Source of the DNA: a bacterium
Lineage (GTDB): Bacteria; Patescibacteriota; Minisyncoccia; 2-02-FULL-40-12; IGHO2-12-FULL-4
Direction: 5' to 3'
Length of the DNA stretch: 21,969 nucleotides
Assembly (NCBI GenBank): GCA_030695705.1
Contig: JAUYPS010000049.1
Location: 1-21,969 of the forward strand
The notes below the pieces were generated by a model that ran no database searches, had not been told where the DNA came from, and saw nothing but the letters and a program-made list of their open reading frames with translations. This document shows positions 1 to 5,742 of this stretch, piece after piece (positions within the stretch are counted from its first letter, which is position 1; every line of letters starts with the position of its first letter). A program made the position numbers and the translations under genes.

Positions 1-170
1 TGAATTGCTTCGCAATTCCGAACCGCCGCCTGCTGGCCAAAAAAGTCCTCGTCGGGCTCCGCCCGCCGTTTGATTTAATTGCCAAACAAAAGGGTTTTTG
101 CGAAGCGAGACCCGCCGAAGGCGGGGCGAGCGAGCCATCATCTTGTCCCGAAAAATCGTTAAGTTTTGAT
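1..170. other. Non-coding, hairpin-rich region at window edge
   Basis: I see no credible gene here. The segment carries short GC-rich or palindromic hairpins: GAATTGC/GCAATTC around a 3-nt loop (2-18), CGGGC/GCCCG around TCC (about 53-65), and CCCGCC/GGCGGG around GAA (111-125). The last is flanked by GCGAAGCGAG and GGCGAGCGAGCC. It lies downstream of the minus-strand rpmB-tRNA unit, so one of these hairpins could end that transcript, but none has a proper T-run directly after it on the minus strand. A true terminator call is therefore weak. Confidence 0.5.
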
Positions 171-247
171 TGGTCGGGCTGGAGGGAGTCGAACCCTCTA
201 AATCTCTTGCACCCCATGCAAGCGTGTTACCGGTACACTACAGCCCG
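171..247 (-). tRNA. tRNA-Pro (anticodon GGG)
   Basis: Read on the minus strand this folds as a full cloverleaf. The acceptor stem CGGGCTG/CAGCCCG pairs in all 7 bp, the D stem is GTGT/ACAC, the anticodon stem CTTGC/GCAAG encloses the loop ATGGGGT (anticodon GGG, followed by G37), and the T stem GAGGG/CCCTC encloses TTCGACT. The discriminator is A73 and CCA is encoded at 173-171. The C1-G72 pair with A73 is the known identity signature of bacterial tRNA-Pro and agrees with the anticodon. The variable loop, about 7 nt by my count, is slightly long. The 5' end lies 4 nt after the rpmB stop, so the tRNA is probably cut from a shared transcript. Confidence 0.93.
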
Positions 248-251
248 GGGA

Positions 252-446
252 TTATTTTGAGGAGGGGGCTTTAGTCAGGGTTTTAATGCAGGAAGTGCAA
301 ATTTGCATTCTTTTGCCATTTATCTTGGCCCATTGAAGGTTCACGTTTTTACGGTAACGATTGACCGGATTGTAATTACCACGCAAGAGTTTGCGCTTGT
401 TAGCCATCATGGATTTTTTCCCGCAAGTCGGACAACGAGATGCCAT
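252..446 (-). CDS. rpmB: 50S ribosomal protein L28, zinc-ribbon form
   Basis: A 64-residue basic protein beginning MASRCPTCGK, matching the L28 N-terminus in which a Cys pair precedes GK. C5/C8 and C50/C53 form two CxxC pairs, the zinc-binding (C+) version of L28. The centre is Lys/Arg-rich, as expected for rRNA binding in the large subunit. The reading frame extends upstream to an ATG at 476, but I choose the ATG at 446: the family N-terminus begins there and a TTGAAG-N17-TATACT promoter ends 9 nt upstream, which would leave almost no leader. It is followed at once by tRNA-Pro on the same strand. Confidence 0.9.
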   Translation of the reverse strand: MASRCPTCGKKSMMANKRKLLRGNYNPVNRYRKNVNLQWAKINGKRMQICTSCIKTLTKAPSSK

Positions 447-455
447 AGTTTTCAC

Positions 456-484
456 AGTATAACTCAAGAGTGTCATTTCTTCAA
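456..484 (-). promoter_or_regulatory. Promoter of rpmB-tRNA-Pro
   Basis: On the minus strand, TTGAAG (484-479) is separated by exactly 17 nt from TATACT (461-456). The ATG of rpmB starts at 446, so transcription should begin within about 1-3 nt of the start codon. This is a sigma70-type match by eye only. Confidence 0.6.
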
Positions 485-506
485 GAGTGTGGTAGTCTTA
501 TATGAA

Positions 507-678
507 CAAAAGACGAAAGATATTATTGCCTCTGAAGACGCTAAGGATGGGGATTGCATGGTTTGGATGAAGTATAATGAATCTTCCTACTTCAGACAAA
601 ATCCCCAGACGCCGCGAGCGAGCGGAAACGCCGGTGGAGCGAGCGTACTGAAGAGGCAGTAATATCTGAAGTCTTTGC
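507..678. repeat. Long imperfect inverted repeat, rpmB / M50 protease spacer
   Basis: GATATTATTGCCTCT (519-533) pairs with AGAGGCAGTAATATC (652-666) with one G-U. Outside this core, CAAAAGAC (507-514) and GTCTTTGC (671-678) extend the similarity with a short mismatched stretch between. The 118-nt interior holds a GC-rich part with repeated GAGCGAGC words (614-625, 637-645) and a TATAAT at 573-578 with no good -35. The 3' arm ends just before the M50 gene. No open frame of convincing quality is present in this spacer. It could be a degenerate mobile hairpin element or a structured leader, and I cannot decide which. Confidence 0.6.
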
Positions 679-683
679 CAAAT

Positions 684-1301
684 ATGGAGTCTTTTCTTTT
701 AGTTCCGATTCAAATTCTTGCCGTTCTCTTTTCTATAGTATTACATGAAGTATCCCACGGTTTTATGGCGTTACATTTAGGAGATAGGACTGCTAAGGAC
801 GCCGGCCGTCTTACTTTGAATCCGATTAAGCACCTAGATTTGTTCGGATCAATTATTTTACCGTTAATTACATACAGACTTGGTTTTATTTTCGGCTATG
901 CCAAACCAGTTCCATATAATCCCTATAATCTTCGCGATAAAAAATACGGTCCGGCTAAGGTGGCTATGGCCGGCCCTCTTACTAATATCACTTTAGCTAT
1001 TTTGCTTGGGTTAGTAATTCGATTTTTGGATTTTTCTGGATGGGCCGTTTCGGTACAGTTTGTAGAGCTTTTAAAATTTATTGTCTCGATGAATCTTATT
1101 TTGGCAGTTTTCAACTTGGTACCCATTCCTCCGCTAGACGGCCACTGGCTGGTCTTAACTTTTGTTCCAGATCGTTATTTTCAATTCAAACAGGCCTATG
1201 CCAGGTCAGGCTGGTTTATTTTTATTCTCTTTCTGCTTTTTGGCTTCGCTCTAATTTTGCCTATTGTTTCTTGGTTATTCCGTCTCATTGTCGGTAGTTG
1301 A
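684..1301 (+). CDS. M50-family membrane zinc metalloprotease (site-2-protease-like)
   Basis: A 205-residue, very hydrophobic protein. HEVSH at residues 21-25 is the HExxH zinc motif inside the first membrane helix, and NLVPIPPLDG at 144-153 is the second family motif, whose Asp supplies the third metal ligand. Between them lies GPLTN (97-101). It has no PDZ domain or CBS domain, so it belongs to the compact M50B/rhomboid-sized group common in bacteria. It should cut membrane-embedded substrates, but the substrate is unknown. I chose the ATG at 684; an in-frame TTG at 675 adds only three residues. It stands alone between a divergent spacer and a promoter that overlaps its TGA stop. Confidence 0.88.
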   Translation: MESFLLVPIQILAVLFSIVLHEVSHGFMALHLGDRTAKDAGRLTLNPIKHLDLFGSIILPLITYRLGFIFGYAKPVPYNPYNLRDKKYGPAKVAMAGPLTNITLAILLGLVIRFLDFSGWAVSVQFVELLKFIVSMNLILAVFNLVPIPPLDGHWLVLTFVPDRYFQFKQAYARSGWFIFILFLLFGFALILPIVSWLFRLIVGS

Positions 1302-1327
1302 CTTTTGGTTAGCATAATTAGCATAAG
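1298..1327 (+). promoter_or_regulatory. Promoter of the 1341-1601 gene
   Basis: TTGACT (1298-1303) overlaps the M50 protease stop codon. After 18 nt comes CATAAG (1322-1327), and the ATG of the next gene is 13 nt further on. The predicted transcript therefore has a leader of only a few bases. The flanking TTAGCATAA is directly repeated (TAGCATAAT-TAGCATAAG, about 1310-1327). Confidence 0.5.
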
Positions 1328-1340
1328 TTAAACTATAAGC

Positions 1341-1601
1341 ATGGCAGACCTCACTAAAGAATATTTTGATAAACAACTAAAAAATCTTGCGACTAAGCAG
1401 GATATAAATCATTTAGATAAAAAAATTGATAATCTAAAGGTTTATTTGGAGAGTCATATAGAAAATAAAATTGGTGAACTGGCCATAGCAGTTAATGTCG
1501 GATTTGAAGATGTAATAAAAAAACTTGATGTGCGGGAAAGGGTGGAAAAACTGGAACAGAAAATGGGCAAAATGGAAAAAGCCCTTAACTTGCGGTTATA
1601 A
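1341..1601 (+). CDS. Small coiled-coil protein, function unknown
   Basis: An 86-residue acidic/basic protein that I do not recognise as a characterised family. Almost the whole length has heptad-like spacing of Leu/Ile/Val (LKNLATKQDINHLDKKIDNL and then the C-terminal VEKLEQKMGKMEKALNL), so it is predicted to be a long alpha-helical coiled coil with a short break near residues 47-55. There is no signal peptide or membrane segment. Similar short proteins with a TKQD..xLxxKIxxL pattern are frequent in Patescibacteria from general recollection, but no role is established. It has its own promoter and a 20-bp palindrome across its stop codon. Confidence 0.7.
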   Translation: MADLTKEYFDKQLKNLATKQDINHLDKKIDNLKVYLESHIENKIGELAIAVNVGFEDVIKKLDVRERVEKLEQKMGKMEKALNLRL

Positions 1602-1615
1602 AATTAATTTTATAA
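1596..1615. repeat. Perfect 20-bp palindrome over the stop codon
   Basis: TTATAAAATTAATTTTATAA is its own reverse complement and contains the TAA stop of the coiled-coil gene. It also supplies the TATAAT (1611-1616) that may be the -10 for the next gene, whose ATG lies at 1634. It may be an AT-rich operator, a weak bidirectional terminator hairpin, or only AT-rich sequence. Confidence 0.6.
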
Positions 1616-1633
1616 TATAGAAAGAATATTATT

Positions 1634-2143
1634 ATGGGATTTGAATCAATTTCACCAGATACAAAAAAGGCCCAACAAGAGGAAGCAGCGCGGCATACTA
1701 CAGAATTTGAGAGAGATGAAAAAATGCAAGAAGTTATTAAGCAAAATAATTTTGAAATTGTTGACGGAATTAGCGTGGAAAATTATGATGGTTCGAATAA
1801 ACATACTATCGACAATAGGGAAGTTCCATTTTCTTATGATAGCAACAATAATGTTCTGGCTGTAACTGACAAAGAGGGTAAATTGTATGTTACTCCCTGG
1901 AGCCCGGCGTTAGTTCAGAAACTTGAAAGAAGTGGATTCATGAAAAGGAGTATGGGAGTGCCGTTGTCCAATGGAGAATTGCCGTCTCACCCATCTATTA
2001 AAGATCGCTGGCAGTTGGCCTGGCAAAAAAGACGCAGAGAAGAAGTTGAAGAACAACACCAAGAAGAGCAGAAAAATAAACAAGCAGAAGAAGATGCGGC
2101 CAAATTGGCGAGAATGCGGGAAGAGATTGGTAAAACAGGATAG
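1634..2143 (+). CDS. Hypothetical protein with charged C-terminal helix
   Basis: A 169-residue soluble protein that I do not recognise. Residues 1-40 are polar and probably helical. Residues 40-85 look like a small beta-rich unit (FEIVDGISVENYDG, VPFSYDSNNNVLAVTD). Residues 85-130 contain WSPALVQKLERSGF and a Pro-rich stretch ending in a Trp pair (RWQLAWQ). Residues 131-165 are almost all Glu/Lys/Gln/Arg/Ala, a single charged alpha helix or coiled coil. There is no signal peptide or transmembrane helix. A TATAAT at 1611-1616 could drive it, with a poor -35. A strong terminator follows, so it closes its own small transcription unit before the ribosomal cluster. Confidence 0.65.
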   Translation: MGFESISPDTKKAQQEEAARHTTEFERDEKMQEVIKQNNFEIVDGISVENYDGSNKHTIDNREVPFSYDSNNNVLAVTDKEGKLYVTPWSPALVQKLERSGFMKRSMGVPLSNGELPSHPSIKDRWQLAWQKRRREEVEEQHQEEQKNKQAEEDAAKLARMREEIGKTG

Positions 2144-2162
2144 CTATTTCATAAAGAAATTT

Positions 2163-2196
2163 GTCAACGGCTCACTACTGTGAGCCGTTGACTTTT
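2163..2196 (+). terminator. Rho-independent terminator before the str cluster
   Basis: GTCAACGGCTCAC (2163-2175) and GTGAGCCGTTGAC (2180-2192) form a perfect 13-bp stem around the loop TACT, followed directly by TTTT. It ends the transcript of the hypothetical gene 1634-2143. The last bases of the 3' arm are also the -35 box of the next promoter. Confidence 0.9.
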
Positions 2197-2216
2197 AGAT
2201 AGATTTTAGATAACAT
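2188..2216 (+). promoter_or_regulatory. Promoter of rpsL-rpsG-fusA
   Basis: TTGACT (2188-2193), 17-nt spacer, TAACAT (2211-2216). The rpsL ATG is at 2228, so the expected start site (about 2222-2224) leaves a leader of around 5 nt, with no room for a ribosome binding site or leader attenuator. The -35 lies in the 3' arm of the upstream terminator. Confidence 0.65.
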
Positions 2217-2227
2217 TTTATAAATCA

Positions 2228-2638
2228 ATGCCGACATTTAATCAGTTACTAAAGAAACCAAGGAAAACAGCAAAGGCGAAGACCAAGTCGCCGGCTTTGG
2301 CTTTCAGTTTTAATAGCAAAAAGAATGCTCCCGTCACCCACTCTTCTCCTTTTAAACGGGGAGTGTGTTTGTCGGTCAAGACCACTACTCCCAAAAAACC
2401 GAACTCTGCTTTGCGTAAAATCGCCAGAATACGATTAACCAATGGCATGGAAGTTACGGCCTATATTCCGGGAGTCGGCCACAACTTACAGGAACACTCG
2501 GTGGTAGTGATTCGTGGAGGCCGGGTCAAAGATTTGCCTGGTGTTCGTTATCACATTGTTCGCGGTGTTTTGGATTCTTCCGGAGTGGAAGGTAGAAAAC
2601 AGGAAAGAAGTAAATATGGCGCCAAGCGACCTAAATAA
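2228..2638 (+). CDS. rpsL: 30S ribosomal protein S12
   Basis: A 136-residue S12. The start MPTFNQLLKK is the family N-terminus. The decoding-centre segments TTTPKKPNSALRK and GVGHNLQEHSVVVIRGGRVKDLPGVRYHIVRG (given here only as landmarks, around residues 56-68 and 82-113) are intact, including the Lys residues whose change gives streptomycin resistance. Between SPAL and FKRGVC there are about 12 extra residues compared with E. coli S12 (AFSFNSKKNAPVTHSSP); I recall a similar insertion in other Patescibacteria. It is the first gene of the cluster and is followed 10 nt later by rpsG. There is no Shine-Dalgarno sequence. Confidence 0.97.
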   Translation: MPTFNQLLKKPRKTAKAKTKSPALAFSFNSKKNAPVTHSSPFKRGVCLSVKTTTPKKPNSALRKIARIRLTNGMEVTAYIPGVGHNLQEHSVVVIRGGRVKDLPGVRYHIVRGVLDSSGVEGRKQERSKYGAKRPK

Positions 2639-2648
2639 ATTTAAATAA

Positions 2649-3116
2649 ATGAGACGACCAGTAAAAAAGAAAATCAGAATAGAGCCGGATGCGAGATACT
2701 CCAGTATGCTGGTGTCGCGTTTGATTAACCAGGTTTTGCGGGAAGGTAAAAAGTCCATTGCGGAACGGATCGTCTACAATGCCATGAAGCTAGCCGAGGA
2801 AAAGTTGAAAAAGCCAGCTTTGGAGGTCTTGGAACAGGCCATTGAAAATGCCGCTCCCCAGCTGGAGTTGCGTTCTAAAAGAGTAGGAGGAGCCAATTAC
2901 CAGGTTCCCTATGAAGTCCGTCCTGATCGTCGGGTAACTTTGGCTTTAAGATGGATTGTCGGTTCGGCCAGAGGACAGAAGGGAAAAGACATGGAAATTA
3001 AACTAGCTGACGAAATCGTAAATTCAATCAACAACACCGGAATGGCGGTTAAGAAAAAACAAGATATGCACAGAATGGCCGAAGCGAACAAAGCTTTTGC
3101 TCATTTCGCTTGGTAA
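2649..3116 (+). CDS. rpsG: 30S ribosomal protein S7
   Basis: A 155-residue S7 of normal length. It starts MRRPVKKKIRIEPDARY and carries the family signature around residues 18-35 (SRLINQVLREGKKSIAERI), the RRVGGANYQVP-like segment (here KRVGGANYQVPYEVRP), and the C-terminal helix HRMAEANKAFAHFAW that reaches the E site. It nucleates folding of the 16S 3' major domain. The start is preceded only by AT-rich sequence (AATTTAAATAA). fusA begins one base after its stop, as in the classical str operon. Confidence 0.97.
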   Translation: MRRPVKKKIRIEPDARYSSMLVSRLINQVLREGKKSIAERIVYNAMKLAEEKLKKPALEVLEQAIENAAPQLELRSKRVGGANYQVPYEVRPDRRVTLALRWIVGSARGQKGKDMEIKLADEIVNSINNTGMAVKKKQDMHRMAEANKAFAHFAW

Positions 3117-3117
3117 A

Positions 3118-5226
3118 ATGCCCAGAGATTACCCAATAGAGAAAACTAGAAATATTGGAATTATTGCTCATATCGACGCCGGAAAAACAACCGTTTCCGA
3201 GCGTGTTTTGTTTTACACGGGTGTTTCTCACAAAATTGGAGAAGTGCATGAGGGTGACACGGTGATGGACTGGATGGTGCAGGAAAGAGAAAGAGGAATC
3301 ACCATTACTTCTGCCGCTATTACTGCTTTTTGGACTCCAATGGGTTTGTCCAAAGAAAAGAAGAACGAGCACAAATTTAATTTAATTGATACCCCGGGGC
3401 ATATCGACTTTACCGTCGAGGTAAAAAGATCTATGCGGGTTTTAGATGGCGCGGTCGTGATATTCGACGGCGTCGCCGGTGTGGAGCCCCAATCAGAAAC
3501 CAACTGGCGTTATGCCGACGAATACGGAGTACCGAGAATTTGTTTTATTAATAAACTTGACCGTCTTGGTGCTTCTTTTGAGAGATCTTTTCAGTCGATT
3601 TTAGAGCGCCTAACTCCCAACGCGGTCCGCATGCAAATCCCCGACGGAGAGGAAGATAAATTTACCGGCGTGGTTGATCTGCTTTCCATGAAGTTTTTTA
3701 CCTTTGAGGGGGCCAATGGCGAGCAGGTCATAGAAGGGGCTATTCCGGAAAATCTTAAGGAAGAGGCCAAAAAATATCATGATATCCTAATTGAAAAAGT
3801 AGTAGAGCAGGACGAACAGGCCATGTCCGATTACTTGGACGGAAAGGAAATACCCGAGGCGAAATTAAAAGAAATTATCAGAAAAGCCACGATTGATAAC
3901 AAAATTACCCCGGTCTTTACCGGTTCAGCTTTAAAAAACAAAGGTGTTCAGCTTATGCTTGATGCCGTAGTTGATTACCTTCCTTCGCCGGCCGATCTCC
4001 CACCAGTTAAAGGAATTGATCCGAAAACTAACCAGGAGATATTTCGAGAATTCAAAGATGAGGCCCCTTTTTCCGCTTTAGCTTTTAAAGTGGCCACCGA
4101 TCCCTATGTCGGCCAGTTGACTTTTTTTCGGGTTTATTCTGGAAGTTTACAAAGCGGGTCTTATGTTTTAAACACGATCAGCGGGGAGACCGAGAGAATC
4201 AGTCGGATTTTAAGAATGCACGCCAATGATCGGGTGGACATTAAAGAAGTGTTGGCAGGAGACATTGCTGCCACCGTGGGGTTAAAAGCCACCCGTACGG
4301 GTGATACGCTTTCCGATGAGAGTCATCCTATTATTTTGGAAAAAATTACTTTCCCCGAACCGGTTATCTCTTTGCGCATTGAGCCAAAAACAAAGGCCGA
4401 CCAGGAAAAAATGAGTTTGTCTTTGAAAAAACTTTCTGACGAAGATCCGACTTTCCGAATTAAAACTGACGAAGAGACCCTCGAAACCATCATTTCCGGC
4501 ATGGGCGAATTACATTTGGATATTTTGGTGGACCGCCTGAAAAGAGAATTCGGCGTAGGAGTAAATACTGGTCGTCCCCAAGTGGCCTACAAAGAAACTA
4601 TCAAAGGAACTTCCGAAGCGGAAGGAAAATATATTCGTCAGTCCGGAGGACGTGGACAGTATGGTCATGTTTGGTTGAGAGTGGAAGCCAAAGAAAGAGG
4701 CGAGGGTTTTGAATTTGAAAATGCTATTAAAGGAGGAGTGGTTCCGCAGGAATTCGTTCCGGCCATTCAGAAGGGAGTAAAGGAGTGTTTGGACAAAGGA
4801 GTCATTGCCGGATTTCCGCTGGTGGATTTAAAAGTCACCGTTTACGATGGTTCTTATCATGAAGTGGACTCTTCGGAAATTGCTTTCAAAATCGCTGCTT
4901 CCACTGCTTTGCAGGAAGGCGTCAAAAGAGCTAAGCCGATTATTTTGGAACCGGTCATGAAAGTAGAAGTGATTATGCCGGATAAATTCATGGGAGAAAT
5001 TACCGGGGACTTAAGTTCTCGCCGAGGCCGGATTGAACAGATGAATGATCGAGGCACTTTGGGATTGAAAGTTATTGATTCTAAAGTTCCGCTTTCCGAA
5101 ATGTTTGGTTATGCTACCACTCTACGCTCTCTGACCGAAGGCCGCGGCAACTTCACCATGGAATTTTCTCATTATGAAGAAGTGCCCAACAACATTGCCC
5201 AGCTGATTATAGAAGGCAAGAAATAG
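3118..5226 (+). CDS. fusA: Translation elongation factor G
   Basis: A 702-residue EF-G driving ribosomal translocation. The GTPase motifs are AHIDAGKTT (P-loop, about residues 17-25), RGITI (switch I), DTPGH (G3) and NKLDR (G4, where most bacteria have NKMDR). Domains II-V follow, including SGMGELHLDI of domain III and RGRGQYGHV-type sequence (here SGGRGQYGHV) of domain IV, then RRGRIEQM near the end. A loop between switch I and DTPGH is about 10 residues longer than usual (PMGLSKEKKNEH). An upstream in-frame start at 3097 would overlap rpsG and lacks family support, so I use the ATG at 3118. Confidence 0.97.
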   Translation: MPRDYPIEKTRNIGIIAHIDAGKTTVSERVLFYTGVSHKIGEVHEGDTVMDWMVQERERGITITSAAITAFWTPMGLSKEKKNEHKFNLIDTPGHIDFTVEVKRSMRVLDGAVVIFDGVAGVEPQSETNWRYADEYGVPRICFINKLDRLGASFERSFQSILERLTPNAVRMQIPDGEEDKFTGVVDLLSMKFFTFEGANGEQVIEGAIPENLKEEAKKYHDILIEKVVEQDEQAMSDYLDGKEIPEAKLKEIIRKATIDNKITPVFTGSALKNKGVQLMLDAVVDYLPSPADLPPVKGIDPKTNQEIFREFKDEAPFSALAFKVATDPYVGQLTFFRVYSGSLQSGSYVLNTISGETERISRILRMHANDRVDIKEVLAGDIAATVGLKATRTGDTLSDESHPIILEKITFPEPVISLRIEPKTKADQEKMSLSLKKLSDEDPTFRIKTDEETLETIISGMGELHLDILVDRLKREFGVGVNTGRPQVAYKETIKGTSEAEGKYIRQSGGRGQYGHVWLRVEAKERGEGFEFENAIKGGVVPQEFVPAIQKGVKECLDKGVIAGFPLVDLKVTVYDGSYHEVDSSEIAFKIAASTALQEGVKRAKPIILEPVMKVEVIMPDKFMGEITGDLSSRRGRIEQMNDRGTLGLKVIDSKVPLSEMFGYATTLRSLTEGRGNFTMEFSHYEEVPNNIAQLIIEGKK

Positions 5227-5237
5227 TTTTTCAGTAC

Positions 5238-5265
5238 TTGATATAAAAAACTTTTTTGGTAAACT
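5238..5265 (+). promoter_or_regulatory. Promoter of the 5272-5595 gene
   Basis: TTGATA (5238-5243), 16-nt spacer, TAAACT (5260-5265). The ATG is only 6 nt further on at 5272, where transcription would itself begin, which predicts a leaderless mRNA. Confidence 0.5.
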
Positions 5266-5271
5266 TTCACC

Positions 5272-5595
5272 ATGGACTTAAAAGAAATAGAAAAATTAGT
5301 GGAAGAACTGGGAGCGGCCATTATTATTGGAGAAGACGGGCCCAAAATGATTGCCATGTCTTATGATACTTATCGGACTATGGCAGATGGCCGAGGGAAC
5401 GGATTCAACAGGCAAGATCTCCATGGTTTTGTACCGGCGGTAACCGATCATGACAAGCTTACCTTTCCGGAACAGCTGGCCATTAGAGCGGAAAAAGCAG
5501 CTAGCGGAGAGCAAGAATTGATCGAGAAGTTAAACCAGGACATCGCCATTTTAAAAGAAGAAATTAAGAAAAAAGAGCTGGGTGAATTAGGGTAG
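5272..5595 (+). CDS. Phd/YefM antitoxin-like small protein, no toxin partner
   Basis: A 107-residue protein. Residues 8-40 (VEELGAAIIIGEDGPKMIAMSYDTYRTM) resemble the part of Phd/YefM antitoxins where a strand-turn-strand (VIxxxGxPKAVLMS) runs into YxxY/L. The usual N-terminal helix before it is short. The middle is unassigned, and residues 75-105 form a Glu/Lys/Leu coiled coil (QELIEKLNQDIAILKEEIKK). There is no toxin gene next to it: it sits alone between fusA and tuf with its own likely promoter. The family resemblance is by eye and limited to one segment; it may be a domesticated DNA-binding or ribosome-linked protein. Function unknown. Confidence 0.6.
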   Translation: MDLKEIEKLVEELGAAIIIGEDGPKMIAMSYDTYRTMADGRGNGFNRQDLHGFVPAVTDHDKLTFPEQLAIRAEKAASGEQELIEKLNQDIAILKEEIKKKELGELG

Positions 5596-5604
5596 GTGGT
5601 AAAT

Positions 5605-5632
5605 TTGACTCTTTTTTATAATTTGTTATAAT
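5605..5632 (+). promoter_or_regulatory. Strong promoter of tuf
   Basis: TTGACT (5605-5610), 16-nt spacer, TATAAT (5627-5632), the best sigma70-type match in the window. A second TATAAT lies at 5617-5622. Transcription should start near 5639, leaving a leader of about 100 nt before the tuf ATG. Confidence 0.75.
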
Positions 5633-5638
5633 TCTTAT

Positions 5639-5742
5639 TACTTTCACTCTATGGTGAGGTTGGCTAATTATGGTAATAGCGGATGGTCGTTAATAAGCTG
5701 TATTTGCGTATTACGGGCTCCGGATTATCTAAACAAAGAGGC
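5639..5742 (+). promoter_or_regulatory. tuf 5' leader, possible regulatory RNA
   Basis: About 100 nt of untranslated sequence separate the promoter from the EF-Tu start. A frame is open upstream from the ATG at 5683, but the 20 extra residues (MVVNKLYLRI...) do not belong to EF-Tu. Small pairing segments such as TAATA/TATTA (about 5691-5713) are visible, but I find no recognised riboswitch or leader family. AAAGAGG lies directly before the ATG with too little spacing for a normal ribosome binding site. Confidence 0.4.

Noticed and set aside
573..578. TATAAT as promoter for the M50 protease gene
   Set aside because: No -35 at 16-18 nt (TTGCAT is 13 nt away) and it lies more than 100 nt upstream; left as a possibility only.
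612..650. Horizontal-transfer signal from local GC rise
   Set aside because: The GC-rich stretch is short and made of repeated GAGCGAGC words, with no foreign gene attached.
303..662. Open frame of 119 codons on the plus strand
   Set aside because: It runs antisense through rpmB and then through the inverted-repeat spacer; the composition is not protein-like and the rpmB frame on the other strand matches a known family.
5683..5742. A 20-residue N-terminal extension of EF-Tu
   Set aside because: EF-Tu is highly conserved from MAEKF onward; the extra residues have no family match and lie in the leader.
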